From Selaginella moellendorffii (taxonomy: Eukaryota > Streptophyta > Lycopodiopsida > Selaginellales > Selaginellaceae): a stretch of 64,000 nucleotides of DNA. This document shows, in pieces, positions 44,405-55,746 of the stretch; the first letter of the stretch is position 1; every line of letters starts with the position of its first letter. The stretch spans positions 194,992 through 258,991 of the forward strand of contig NW_003314309.1 in the NCBI RefSeq assembly GCF_000143415.4, in the 5' to 3' direction. The notes under the pieces are model-generated. The model did no database searches. It saw nothing but the letters and a program-made list of their open reading frames with translations, and was not told where the DNA came from. The position numbers and the translations under genes are program-made.

Positions 44405-45660
44405 GAAAAGCGTGGTCAGAGTTCCTTATAAAGGCTAAGAAAGCTCTCCCGTTGATGGATTGTGGAAAGTGTGTCATAGATGCGGATGCATAGCAACATC
44501 TACACGCAAGAGCACAAAAGCTGTCAAGGGAACAACCAACAACAACGATCACAAAGCTCAAGGTGAGGAAATTCAGGAGAAGACTCAGGAACAAGATCCT
44601 GAACATGTAACCACCTTGCAGGTTCCAAATTAACAGTCGTCAAACCAGAGTGTAACATGAACATGACCCAGCAGGAGCAGTCTCCAGCATCTCCACCACA
44701 CACAGCAACACCAACACAACCAGCTCTCAATGCCGATGCTAAGAACATGCTGCATCACTGCAAACACCACAGTTGAGAGCATCCTGAGCAGGAGTGATGC
44801 TGCAAGCCTGAGCTTACACTGGATCTTAAGCTTGGCATTTCTCCAGTTTGTGGACAAAATGTAGTGTCTCCAGTCAACACCACAAAGCAGATTTTGCAAG
44901 GCTTTTCCACAACAAGCAGACGAGCATTTTCATGCGAGACAGAGTCCAATCAACACCTTTGTCTACCAGCCCCTACATGCAAAGCTCATGAAGATCCAGA
45001 ACCATATTCTCCAGCTCAAGAGGAGCATTTGAGGTACAACTTTCTAGAGATCTGTATGTGCAAAGATTTAGCGCATGAACAAGGAACTCCCCAAGGAGAA
45101 TGTAGAGCTTCGCAATGAGATCTGACAGCTCAAGGTGAAGCAGCTGTAGGGATAGGGTGCGCTACAACAGAAGAACAAATTCAAGAATGAGCTCTTTGGA
45201 GTCATAGCAGCAATAAAACAGCCCAATGCCGTGGAGAAGTGAGAGCTTCAAGATGAAACTTAACTCAGTTGTGGGAGAAAAGTGGGGTATAGAAAATCAA
45301 CTTTATATTTAGAAACATCATCCTAAGTCTTGAGATTTAAACTTTGAGACTCAAGAATAAGAATAGTGCTTTCATCATCAATGCCCATCCATATGCTCAA
45401 AATCTAAAGTACTCAAGCAATGCTAAATTTATCTTTGCTCATGATTTTGACAAAAACCTTCATAGGGATTGAAAGATTTAAGTCATTCCTTTTTTACTTT
45501 TTATATGTTTATTTGTGTCTAGCTGAAGCAAAATGCAAAATCAAGTCAAGCAAATGTAATAGCAAGCATCCACTTTACTCTCACCTTCTTTTTTCTTTCA
45601 CTCTTATTTTATTTTCCTATTTCTTTCTTTTCTAATACAAGCTTTTAGTATATAGACTTT
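44405..45660 (+). pseudogene. Retroelement gag-like remnant, copy B
   Basis: Collinear with 24835-26150 (knuckle-like WKVCHRCG, then helix-like NKELPKENVELRNEI). Several stops. Same uncertain class as copy A. Confidence 0.4.
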
Positions 45661-45984
45661 TGCCCAAGTTTTTAGGAATGGCTTGTTTTGATGTTTAAAG
45701 GGATGATTGCAAAACACATGAACTTTCAGCATTTAGATTGAGATGGATATTTGCCATTTCTTTGGTATACATATATCACAGGGTATAAAGTTCTATTAAT
45801 GCTTCACTATATAAACTTTTATATAGTCATTATTTAGAGTTGAGTTTACCTTTGTGATTGTCATAAGGTGCCGATGCTTAAGTCTTGGGATCAATATTTG
45901 ATAAGCATTCTTCCACTCATTCGAGTAAAGTTTATTGAGCATTTAGGCTGTGTATAAGTGAGATAATAACAACACAACAACTTC

Positions 45985-46045
45985 CATCATCGTTCACCAG
46001 TGGAGTACAAAGTGGATGACTTGGTGTTAATCCATTTTCCCAATG
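45985..46045 (+). pseudogene. Gypsy integrase C-terminus remnant, copy B
   Basis: YKVDDLVLIHFP is readable; similarity stops abruptly at about 46045, where a different repeat (46046-46470) begins. Third copy of the remnant at 1-300 and 26505-26830. Confidence 0.65.
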
Positions 46046-46470
46046 TGTGCCAAATGAGCAAACTTAAACACTTTCTATAAATAGCATTTGGGACCGAAAT
46101 GAGACTAACACAAAGGGCATGATGGCGAGGGTGTTTGGCAAACATGATAAATTATCATTTAGTGAATATTGAGGGAGCAAGCTCAATATTACAGGGGTTT
46201 TTAATATTAGCAAGTGCAAGCTAATGACAAGAGTTTCTCAAACTAGGCCGAGTATACTCAGCAAGAAATACATGGGGTTCCTACTTTATGTTTATCTAAT
46301 TTAAATATATGGTCATTGACCAGTTTCTCAATTAGTACAAGAGGGATTGATAAAAGGTCTAGCAAAACCAACCTCCTACTATTATGGTAGTAGAGAAAGA
46401 ATATCTGAAAGGACTAACTAACAAATAACTTTAGATACCCAAAATCACATTCACAACACAATTTCTCCTT
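46046..46470. repeat. Repeat shared with 14570-15200
   Basis: Collinear with 14570-15200 but without the 195-bp solo LTR; the unoccupied site is near 46134. Class unknown. Confidence 0.6.
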
Positions 46471-46504
46471 TCCTCTATTCTTTTTCTTCTAAGGCTTGGG
46501 CTTC

Positions 46505-46740
46505 TTCCCATCAATCTTCTTGTAGATTCAATGCTGCCCATCTGGCTCCCCACAGCCCCTTGAGATGTGCACAGAGATCCACCCCCTGCACATTGAAGTA
46601 ATTGTGCCTAAATATGATGGATCTACCATCGGGCCACATGGGTGACCATGTGAGATTGATGTTCATCCATGCCAAGTGGAAATCATGCCTAGCATCCACT
46701 TCAATTAAATCTGCTGGGATCCCTAGCTTGCACAGCTTGT
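46505..46740 (-). pseudogene. Unrecognised protein fragment
   Basis: A minus-strand frame reads KLCKLGIPADLIEVDARHDF, then HLAWMNINLTWSPMWPDGRS. Its upstream continuation is interrupted by a stop (about 46745). I do not recognise the family; a retroelement gag-type protein is possible. 46741-47070 is AT-rich and shows nothing further. Confidence 0.35.
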
Positions 46741-47539
46741 AGAACTATGTGTTGATGGAGAATGACACTGGCATAATGTTGTCACTGGCATAATGTTGTC
46801 ATTGGCATTGGAGAAGGCCATATTTTGCAAGAACTGGTTGAAGAGAATCACATTGCTGTGCACCTAGAAAAATTAGAAGTTGATATGGCTCTTTGTTTTA
46901 CTGTAAATAAGGAACCATATTAACTTATAGTTTTTCTAAGTTCAGCAAAATATATAGCAAAAGGTAATTATATTTGAAGGTTTTTAAGCATGTAAATTAT
47001 ACTTCTATTGAATTCTTTTTTATAAAGAAAATTTTAAATAATATGTACTTATTTTTATTATATTTAAATGGGATTTTTGATAATTCATACAAAGCTAAAC
47101 CTTAATTCACATTGATGTTAATCAAACAATGGTACTTAAGTAATCTAGTTTAACAAAATTTAATTAATTTATACACTGTCATTAGTGTAACTAAAAACTA
47201 CTTGTCTCAAAAAAAAATACCTGTTCTTTATTTTTGTCTTTAAGTATCTAAAGTGACACTTTGAGGAGTAGTGACTTATGCCGTGTAGCCTCCTAGATAT
47301 CAAGAATATTTAAGATCCTATGATATTCTATTACATAGTGTAAGAAAGAATAGGGACTGAGAGAGCACAAGATAAGGACATGAATCTGCTCGTTGAGAGC
47401 TCTCACCACCTTTCTGAATTATTAAAAATAGCAGATTAAGATTCTTTACCTAATCAGACATCCATTACAAACCATGGTCAGCACTCAGACTCAGAGTGTA
47501 TGGAGCGAATATACTTGATGGGCCGCCCTAATCACGCGA

Positions 47540-48961
47540 ATGGCGAGGTCCGTGCTCGTGATAAACTCTGGCAGCTCATCGATCAAGTGAGTAAAGATTT
47601 TTGTGAAGAAAGAGTTCCTCTAGAGGGTCAATGTATCGCAGGTATGCCCTGTATCATCTGGGAAGAGTGGCTTCTTGCATTTTCCAGGGCAGTGTGGAAG
47701 GCATTGGAACTTCCAAGAGCTCCATCTCCCACAAGAGCATCTCCACTGCCCAAGATCTAAAAATCATGGTATTTGTGTTCCAGCAATCTTAAAGCCTTTG
47801 TACATGGATAGCTGGGTTGCTAATAGTTTTTTGGTTTTCTTCCAGGGAAAATGTATTGGAGACCACGAAGCTGGTCTCAAGAAAGTGATGGATTTGCTCC
47901 AGCAGCCACAAAACGTTTGCGCTGTTGGGCACCGAGTCGTTCACGGCGGCGAGCAATTTAGCAAACCAACGCATATAACTCAAGAGGTGAAGAAAGCAAT
48001 CGAGAGGGCTGTTCCTCTAGCTCCACTTCACAATCCAGCAAACTTGGAGGTAACAAATCTTAACTTTCTTTTTTCCAAAAGGAAAAATCCATTTTTTTGT
48101 CTCTCTTAAAAAGATCACAAAATTTTCCAGGGAATTCGAGTTGCTGAGGAGCTCTTCCACTGCCCCCACGTAGCCGTCTTTGACACAGCCTTCCACTCCA
48201 CCATCCCCCGGCCGTCGTACACGTACGGAATCCCCTGGAAGCTGTACGAAGAGCTGGGCGTACGGCGCTATGGCTTCCACGGGACGAGCTACCAGTTTCT
48301 TCTTGGCGAGGCTTCTCGCGCCCTTGGAAGGCCAGCGCTGGAACTTAATCTCATCGCCTTCCATCTCGGCGCTGGAGCGAGCATGTGTGCGATCAAGCAC
48401 GGGCAATCGATCGACACAAGCATGGGAATGACTCCACTCGAAGGTTTAGTGATGGCTACTCGGAGTGGCGACGTTGATCCGGCGATCTGGCCCTTCCTCG
48501 CAGCGCACAGATCCATGGGCTTGGCCGAGATCGATGCTTTGCTCAACAAGGAGAGTGGGATCTACGGGCTTTGCGGAGACAAAGATATGAAAGAAGTTGT
48601 GCAAGCCGCGGATAGTTCCGACAAGCACAGGCTAGCGCTGGAGGTGTACGTCCACCGTATAAGGAAGTATCTGGGAGCGTACATGGTTGATCTCGAGGGG
48701 AAAGTTGACGCGCTGGTGTTTAGCGGTGGCGTTGGCGAGAGGTCGGCTAAAATCCGGTCCATGGTTTGCGAGAGGCTGGAGGCTTTTGGAATCCAGGTTG
48801 ACGAGGAGAAAAATGGTAAAAGCTTGAGAGAGATCCACAAGGATGGTTCGAGGATCAAGGTTTTGGTGATACCGACCGACGAGCAGCTTTGTATTGCGCA
48901 GCAAACTCGCGAGGTTTTGGAGAGTTTGGAAGCTCCGGTTCGTGAGAAGAGTGGGGGATAG
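47540..48961 (+). CDS. ackA: Acetate kinase
   Basis: Four exons, 47540-47586, 47642-47768, 47846-48049 and 48131-48961, join in frame to 402 residues, the usual family length. The enzyme interconverts acetate + ATP and acetyl phosphate + ADP. Motifs in order: [13 protein letters not shown] at the start (catalytic Asn), GHRVVHGG (substrate Arg), VFDTAFH (Asp), RYGFHGTS (His), [21 protein letters not shown] (Arg), VFSGGVGE, and the C-terminal PTDEQ (Glu). HLGAGAS has Ala where many homologues have Asn in the phosphate loop. The introns (55, 77 and 81 bp) show it is nuclear. The ATG at 47540 is the only one that leads directly into the first motif. No clear organelle leader is present, so cytosol is the simplest location. 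The copy at 5805-6776 is dead. Confidence 0.94.
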
Positions 48962-49331
48962 GATTCACTAGAAAACTTGGATGATCTTGGTTGTAAATAG
49001 AATGGATTGATCGAGGTTATAAGAGAACAAAAGTTATCGCTACATGGTCTTTTAAGTAAAACTACTGAAAGCCATACACCTCTACTATAGCTTGATCTCT
49101 TCGCTTCGAATCGCAATCATCGACGAATTGGCAAGGAGAGCGCTGGATTCTTTGATCTTCTCGAGCATCACATCAGCTGCAAGAACCAAGTTGATAAGTA
49201 TTTGACGACAAGTTTATGACGTGAGACTGATAGACAGGACTTACACATGATTTGTCTTAGCTGAGTTATCACCATCTGTATAGATCACAAGAACACGGTT
49301 GAGATAAAGCAAAGCGATGAACAAATGCCAC

Positions 49332-51263
49332 TTACGGATTTCCAGGAGGGCCTTGTTGTTGTTGTTGCTGCTGCGGCTGCTGCTGTGCCGGATTGTAGCC
49401 TCCAGGATTGCTTCCTCCGCCTGGGTTGTATCCATTGTTGTTCCCAGTGTTATATCCGCTTCCCGGATTAAAACCTCCACCTCCGGCACCCGAGGAAGGA
49501 TTGCTAAAACCTCCCTGGCTTGGATTGTTAAATCCTCCTGGACTGCTTCCTGGACCACCACTATTGCTTCCCGGATTGTTGAAGCCTCCCGTACTATTGC
49601 CTGGACCACCACTGTTGCTTCCAGACGGAGTGTTGAATCCTCCTGGACTATTTCCTGGACCACCACTGTTGCTTCCCGGATTGTTGAATCCTCCGGGATT
49701 GTTACCCCCGGAGCTAAATCCAGTCGAAGAGTTTCCAGCACCAAACCCGCCAGGATTACTTCCATAGCCTCCACCCGCATTTCCTCCTGGACTAGGAGAC
49801 CACCCCGGATTTCTACCTTGTGCACTAAAACCACCTGGACCGTTTCCGGGATTCGAGCCAGGACCCGAGTTGAATCCCCCTGGACCGCTCCCAGGATTGG
49901 AGTTGAATCCGCCAGGAGCGCTTCCGGCATTTGGATTAAATCCTGGATTGTAGCTGCCACCTCCTGGAGCTGGACTTCCAGCATTCATCGCTCCAGCCGG
50001 TGCTGCTCCAACAGCCGCTCCCACTGGTGCTCCAACCGGCGCTCCAAACGGAGATCCACCGGGTGGAGGATTCACCGGAGGCAGCGGCTTAACATTTGGA
50101 TTCGGCCAAGTTCTTCTGCTAGCTCGACTCCCACCAGCAAACTCGGGACCAACCGGAGGTCCCTTGTAGTTTGGATTCGGCCAGACTTTGCCACCTTTCT
50201 TCCCAATGCCTGCGAACTCCGGACCGACTGGGGGACCCTTGTAGTTTGGATTCGGCCATACTTTCCCCTTGGGAGTCTCGTAGATCGGTGGAGGACCTTT
50301 GTAGTTTGGATTCGGCCATGTCTTGCCACTGCCTTTGCCACCGCCGCCCCAGACGTACTTTGGATCGTCACCCTTGTAGTTTGGGTTCGGCCACACTTTT
50401 CCAGTCCCTCCTTTGCCAGTGCCGCTCACGAAAGGCTTGTCCCCGGGCTTTGGCTTGTAGTTTGGATTCGGCCACACTTTTCCACTGCCTTTGGTGAAGG
50501 TCACAAAGTTGTCCTTGCCATCTTCCGGGGGCTTGTAGTTTGGATTCGGCCAAGTTTTCCCACTGCCATACTTGCTGAAAGACGAGCCTCCAGTCGACCA
50601 CACGTAGTTGTCACCAGGCTTGGGCTTATAGTTTGGATTGGGCCAAACTTTCCCGACTCCTTTGCCACCTTTGAAAGATCCACAGCCAAATGGCTCGTCC
50701 GAGACTTTGTACTCGGGATCCATGAGAGGATGAGGCCAGCCATCCCCGTCCCTGTAAATCTTCTGGTTTGGATCGATTCCACCACCAGTGTTCTCGGTCT
50801 TTGCCGCTCCATCGGTGCCTGCTGGAGATGGAACTACATCTACCACAGCGCTGGAAGCTGGCGTGGTAGAGCCAAAAAGCCCACCGGGACCCCATAGACT
50901 GGAAGAGCTGGAGTTTCCACCGCTGCTAGTGCTGCTATTGCTGGAACTCTCCCACGGCAATGCGCTCGGGGACGAGGAGGAGCTAGAAGAAGGATTCCAT
51001 GAGCTCCCAAGATCACTGCCAGATGCGGCCTCCGGTGCCCTGAGCAGCCGAAATCGCGTCCTGGAGAGCTCTCCTCCAGGCCCTAATCGCTGGACCCTAA
51101 GACCGCTGCTGCTGGAATGCCGCGAGAGGAGATCCCTGTCGACGCCATTGCCGATTCCAGCCGCGGGCGCTGAAGAAGAGGAGGACGATCGCGCTAGCGG
51201 CGGCAGCGGCACGCTCACTACCTGCGCCGCCATAGCACTCACCAGCATTCCTTGCGCATCCAC
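49332..51263 (-). CDS. Plastid-type protein with eight WPNPNYK repeats
   Basis: 643 codons on the minus strand. The Ser/Ala/Arg-rich N-terminus (about residues 1-80) looks like a plastid transit peptide. Eight GK(V/T)WPNPNYK(P/G) motifs have Trp at about 207, 238, 264, 291, 315, 336, 361 and 386, spaced 21-31 residues in Gly/Lys/Pro-rich linkers. A diverged unit (GWPHPLMDPEYK) precedes them. The rest is Gly/Asn/Pro-rich and ends in poly-Gln. I recognise no enzyme domain or named family. The last codons sit on a good splice donor (CC|GTAAG at 49336/49335), so small extra exons at 49275-49245 and 49176-49085 (ending IAIRSEEIKL) are possible. Their phase does not match, so the true C-terminus is unsettled. 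Alternative starts at residues 6 and 11 exist. Confidence 0.75.
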   Translation of the reverse strand: MDAQGMLVSAMAAQVVSVPLPPLARSSSSSSAPAAGIGNGVDRDLLSRHSSSSGLRVQRLGPGGELSRTRFRLLRAPEAASGSDLGSSWNPSSSSSSSPSALPWESSSNSSTSSGGNSSSSSLWGPGGLFGSTTPASSAVVDVVPSPAGTDGAAKTENTGGGIDPNQKIYRDGDGWPHPLMDPEYKVSDEPFGCGSFKGGKGVGKVWPNPNYKPKPGDNYVWSTGGSSFSKYGSGKTWPNPNYKPPEDGKDNFVTFTKGSGKVWPNPNYKPKPGDKPFVSGTGKGGTGKVWPNPNYKGDDPKYVWGGGGKGSGKTWPNPNYKGPPPIYETPKGKVWPNPNYKGPPVGPEFAGIGKKGGKVWPNPNYKGPPVGPEFAGGSRASRRTWPNPNVKPLPPVNPPPGGSPFGAPVGAPVGAAVGAAPAGAMNAGSPAPGGGSYNPGFNPNAGSAPGGFNSNPGSGPGGFNSGPGSNPGNGPGGFSAQGRNPGWSPSPGGNAGGGYGSNPGGFGAGNSSTGFSSGGNNPGGFNNPGSNSGGPGNSPGGFNTPSGSNSGGPGNSTGGFNNPGSNSGGPGSSPGGFNNPSQGGFSNPSSGAGGGGFNPGSGYNTGNNNGYNPGGGSNPGGYNPAQQQPQQQQQQQGPPGNP

Positions 51264-51289
51264 ACAGCTCCCACGAAGAAAAATCCCTC

Positions 51290-51298
51290 TAGGGTTTT
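51290..51298 (-). promoter_or_regulatory. Telo-box near the repeat-protein start
   Basis: The minus strand reads AAAACCCTA about 30 bp before the start codon at 51263. AAACCCTA telo-boxes are frequent near transcription starts of plant genes for plastid and translation functions. Position supports it; function is inference. Confidence 0.4.
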
Positions 51299-51329
51299 GG
51301 ATAAGGGTTTAACAAGAAAAATATCTAAA

Positions 51330-52149
51330 AGCAGTATATTCGTGTAGTGTTAGAGGATATTCTAATTGGAGCATATATTCTTTAAAGGGACCAGAGTGAG
51401 CTTAAAATAATGCATACTAAAAAACAAATTAATATATTTCTTGAAGTACGTTTTTGAAGTAAATTCAATATATATAAAAATTATGAATTGCAAACCTTGT
51501 TAGAACTAAAAAATGAAAAGAATTAAATAGATAAAAACAATAAAAACACCTTTATTTACTTTCTTCATCTTTACCTTTAATAAAATTTTATTATAATTTT
51601 ATTAATTTATAATCTTTTAAATATTTCTTAATTTATATGGAAAAATTAAGAACTCATCTATTAGAATTATGTATAATTTTAGATACTATTTATTTATTAT
51701 TTGGATTTTTCTTTTTATTGTTATTTTTTTAAGTAAAAATATTTATGAATGTTCATCTAAAGATTGGGAAACATCTTTTCTCTTTAAATAATAAAAAAAT
51801 TTATGTATAAAAACATTTACATCTTTTCTATACTTATCATAATAAATTTCTAAGCAACAAAGCATTATTTCCCATACTACAAGCAGACTTAGCCTTGTTA
51901 TCAATGGGTTTGTCCCTTTTCACTTGACTCCCCCAAGTACTTGCTTGTTAATGATCCAAATCATATTTTAAAAACTATATTTTTTTAATAAATAATGATA
52001 AATATCAACTTATAGCTTTTCCCAATTCAGCAAAATATATAACAAATGATGATTATGGATGGCAGAACTGGTCATTTAAAGGTTGCTTTCAACATATAAA
52101 TCATAATATTATAAATCATCATGTCAATAGAATATAAAACATATATATA
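51330..52149. other. AT-rich spacer, no gene seen
   Basis: About 800 bp of AT-rich DNA between the repeat-protein gene and the gypsy LTR; no credible frame. Confidence 0.5.
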
Positions 52150-52325
52150 TGTGAGTGCTTGGAATATGGAAAGGGAATACAGAAAATGTGCATATCAATT
52201 AGCCCAAAAACCCTAGCTTATATATAGAAGCGAGTGGTCCGGATTGAAACCAATCCGACGGCTACCAAAATCCCACTACGCTAATGTTAGTATACGGCAT
52301 TGTAGGTGTACACTTGGCCCTCACA
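52150..52325 (-). repeat. 3' LTR of gypsy copy 2
   Basis: 176 bp, TG...CA, very similar to 554-729; the same purine-rich tract follows at 52326-52341. Confidence 0.88.
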
Positions 52326-52357
52326 TCATCCCCTCCTCTCGGAATAATGGTAAACCA

Positions 52358-54111
52358 TCAGGGTTCTCTTGTAGACGGGCTGGGATTTGGAGGAACGTCA
52401 GGAGGAGGCATCGGCGGATCTGTAGGTGGTATTAACTGCTTCTGATCCCTTTGTATAAAGCGTTTCAACCGTTGCACATGCATAATCTCTGGAGGCTCGG
52501 CTTGCTGGATGTCATGCCAAACCTCATAAACTTGTGGTCCAACTTGCCGCAAAACCCGATATGGTCCTTTCCACTGTGCAAGGAGCCCCTTAGATAAACC
52601 ACGTACCGTAAGATGGGGAAAACGAATTAATACCAAATCATCCACTTTGTACTCTGCAGGTGGACGATGATGGGAGTTGTAGTGCCGTTGTTGTCCCACT
52701 TGTACGCGGCCTAAGTGTTCGGCAGACTCTGCTCGGACAAGTGGAAAAATGCTTGTCAAATATTGATCCCATGACTTAGCATTCGCAACTTGTGGCAATC
52801 GCAAAGGTAAACCCAGCTCCATTGGTAATATTGGATCATGACCATATAAGAGTTTATATGGTGAAGCACCAACAGAACTCTGCACCCCAGTGACATATGC
52901 ATACCGAAGAGACGGCAAATAACCATCCCAATCTGAATGCTGAAAATTCACATACTTCACAATCATCCCCTTGAACGTCCAAACGAGCCGTTCCACCAGA
53001 CCATCTGATTGTGGATGATAAGCACTCGTGAAAGTGTGGCGAATCCCCAACCGAGACGTCAAAACATGAAATGCCTCAGCCATAAATGTGGGCCATTATC
53101 TGAAAGAATCCGCTCTAGACAAGAATGCTTGAACACCACTCGATTGAGGAGGAAGTATCCAACAGCAGTTGTAGAGGCGCTAGCAAGAGCACCAACTTCC
53201 ACCCAACGAGTCAAATAGTCAGAAGCAATAATAATATACTCATTGCCAACAGTCGACCGTGGAAAAGGTCCCATAAGATCAAACGCCACCAACTCAAACG
53301 AATAGGAAACTGCAATTGACTCCAACTGTCCTTCCGCAGCCTGAGGGGGAGTATTACGAGCTTGGCACCAAACGCAGCTACGCACATACCGGATAATATC
53401 ACGTCGCATCTCCGGCCAATAGAAAGATCTGTGTAGCTTCTCAATTACATGACGATGTCCCATATGCTCACCTAGAATAGGAGAATCATGGTAGGCATGG
53501 AGAAACTGCAGAATAAAGATAGAAGGCACCACCAGACGTAAATGATCATCAGGATCTGTCCCCACAAAATAAAGAAGGCCACCTTCAAGATGATATTGAG
53601 AATGTAAATGCCGGAAAGGCAAGTCATCAGCAAGTGATGCAAGATTCTTAAACCCATCTCGAAGCCTTCGAATCCATAGCTCAATCTTTTGAGCCTCGTG
53701 AACCTCATCAAGCGAAGGTAGATCTTGCTCTGCACCTTGTGGACACTTAACGTCAAGTACAGCAACTGCCGACGGCACAGAATCCTCGTCTAGAAAATCC
53801 ACAGATGCTGGAACAACAGGCTCGTCAGAAACATGAGAAGAGAGTGAAGAAGGAAAAGGAGCTCGAGAAAGGGCATCAGCATCAGCCATAGAACTCCCTG
53901 GACGATGAACAACATCAAAATCATATATCTGAAGCTTTAAAGCCCACCGAGCAGTACGACCAACTAGGTTCTTCCGCTTTAATAACGAAGTAACAGCAGC
54001 ATGGTCACCTTCAAGTAATGTCTGAGAACCATGTAGATATGCATGAAGTTTCTCGAAACACCAGACTGCTACTAAACACTCCTTCTTTGTCATGGAGTAG
54101 TTCATCTCCAC
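52358..54111 (-). pseudogene. RNase H end and integrase of gypsy copy 2
   Basis: Contains the RNase H tail (MTKKECLVAVW, then ADADALSR), the H-H-C-C zinc region (GEHMGHRHV, SCVWCQARN), the core aspartates (VAFDLMGPF; ILSDNG) and glutamate (DGLVERL), and the C-terminal YKVDDLVLIRFPHLTVRGL. One base is missing after SDNG (about 53092) relative to copy 1, shifting the frame in the catalytic core. Confidence 0.87.
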
Positions 54112-54128
54112 TGGTTATAATGTACGGC

Positions 54129-55300
54129 TTATATATGCAATGGGATGGCGCTGACTAGGCACACACTCAAACTCTCTTGCATTAACACACCTCTAAGACC
54201 AATGTCAGAAGCATCCACGTGCAAAATAAAAGGTCGAGTGTAGTCAGGATATGCCAAAACTGGAGGAGTCGTCAATACCTCTTTGAGATCCCCGAACGCC
54301 CACTCACAATCCGGAGACCAGATGAAAGATGATGTTGATGACTTCAGCAACGCTCGCAACAGTGCAGTGTGATCAGAAAGATGATCCACAAAACGATCGA
54401 GATACTGCACCTTGCCCAAGAAACGCTGCACATCATTAACACACTTCGGAGTAGGGAAATTTAGAACAGCCACAAGTTTGTTAAGATCAACTTGCAAACC
54501 CTCACGAGAAATACGGTACCCAAGATAAGTTGTATCTTTAGACCCAAACACGCACTTCGACCGCTTTAGCTTCAAACCAACATTGCGTAGCCGATCCAAC
54601 ACTTTACAAACATCACAAATGTGCTCCTCCCACGTCCCCTCTGAGCGGATCAAGACATCATCAATGAAGTCAGCAATCACCTCCAGCATATCACAAAGAA
54701 CCTCGTCCATCATCCGTTGGAAAGTTGCTAGAGCATTGTTCAAGCCAAATGGCATCACCAAGAATTCGTACAAACCAAATGGTGTACGAAAAGCAGTCTT
54801 AGGAAATTCTTCTTTGGCCATCGGTACTTGCCAGTACTTAGAAGCAAGATCTAGCTTGGTGAACCAACGACTTCGCCCCAGACGATCCAAGAGATCAGCA
54901 GTGTGAGGAAGAGGGTACACATCTGGGATCATCACTTCGTTTAATAGACGATAGTCAATGCAGAAACGAATACTCCCATCAGGCTTCGTCACAAGATGAG
55001 GTTCACATGCCCAAGGACTCCACGACTTCCGAATAACACCTTTCTCCAACATCTCCTTGACATTTGCACGTAAAATCCGGATCTCCTTGGGTGACCGACG
55101 ACGAACGGGAACCTTGATTGGACGAGCATCCCCGGTTGGAATTGGATGACGTGTGGCAATCTTAGCCCCAGACGATAGGTCAAATTCAAAGAGATCAAAA
55201 TACTCCTTCATGAGCCGATCCACTGTTGCAACACAAAGATCGTTGGAGGGATCGGAAAAGGGAAGAGCAGAACAAGATGGAAACATAGTGTGAGACACAA
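54129..55300 (-). pseudogene. Reverse transcriptase and RNase H start, gypsy copy 2
   Basis: Long open frame with FDLSSGAKIATRHPIP, RKSWSPWACEPHLVTKPDGS, KLDLASKYWQV, PFGLNNALATFQRMMD, the active-site box FIDDVLI and DASDIGLRGVL. A frame change near 54150 and a stop at about 54117-54119 separate it from the rest of RNase H. Its upstream end is fused to the inverted repeat. Confidence 0.88.
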
Positions 55301-55538
55301 AATCCCTAGGCCCCAAAGTGGAGCTGGAAGGGTGCCACGTGGTAGTGGCCGAAGTGAAAGCCAAACGAGCGTAACACGTTTGGACTAAAAGCTCAGACTT
55401 GATAGGTCAAGAGCGGGAGTGGAACTCCCAACAAAGTGCTTGAGGAATGAGCACGAAGCGAGCAATAAGCGAGGCTCTAAAAAGGGACCCAAAAAGAACT
55501 AACACATGACACGTGGAAGTGTCCGAGCTGGACTCGAG

Positions 55539-55746
55539 TGTAAGCTCCTGAGTTTGGACTTCCCGGGAGGTCACCCAGCCCAATACTATCAGCCCAATAC
55601 TATTCAAACCCAAGGACGCTAAACACCAAATATCCCAAGACCCTTAACCGATTGGAAAAGGGGGTGCACTCTTGTTCATGGGCCCTTTCCCTCTATATTT
55701 GAACCCCATGGATCGTCTCTCGAGTCGTTCCCTTTGGTTGCTTACA
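55539..55746 (+). repeat. Solo LTR inside the inverted repeat
   Basis: 208 bp, TGTAAGC...GCTTACA, flanked by TCGAG and CCGAG (a 5-bp duplication with one mismatch). Same family as 14661-14855. It is absent from the right arm, so it inserted after the two arms existed. Confidence 0.85.

Larger units (their letters stand above)
52150..55288 (-). mobile_element. Truncated Ty3/gypsy element (copy 2)
   Basis: 3' LTR 52150-52325, then integrase, RNase H and RT on the minus strand. Similarity to copy 1 stops at about 55288, inside the spacer between protease and RT, where a different repeat begins. gag, most of protease and the 5' LTR are missing. Fewer C-to-T changes than copy 1 suggest it is younger or less methylated. 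Confidence 0.92.

Noticed and set aside
47540-48961. Bacterial contamination as source of acetate kinase
   Set aside because: Three GT-AG introns, a decayed paralogue with the same introns and flanking plant repeats show it is nuclear.
49317-50897. 526-codon plus-strand frame opposite the WPNPNYK gene
   Set aside because: Low-complexity Ser/Trp/Ile pattern is the reverse reading of the Gly/Asn/Pro repeats; no independent start context or domain.
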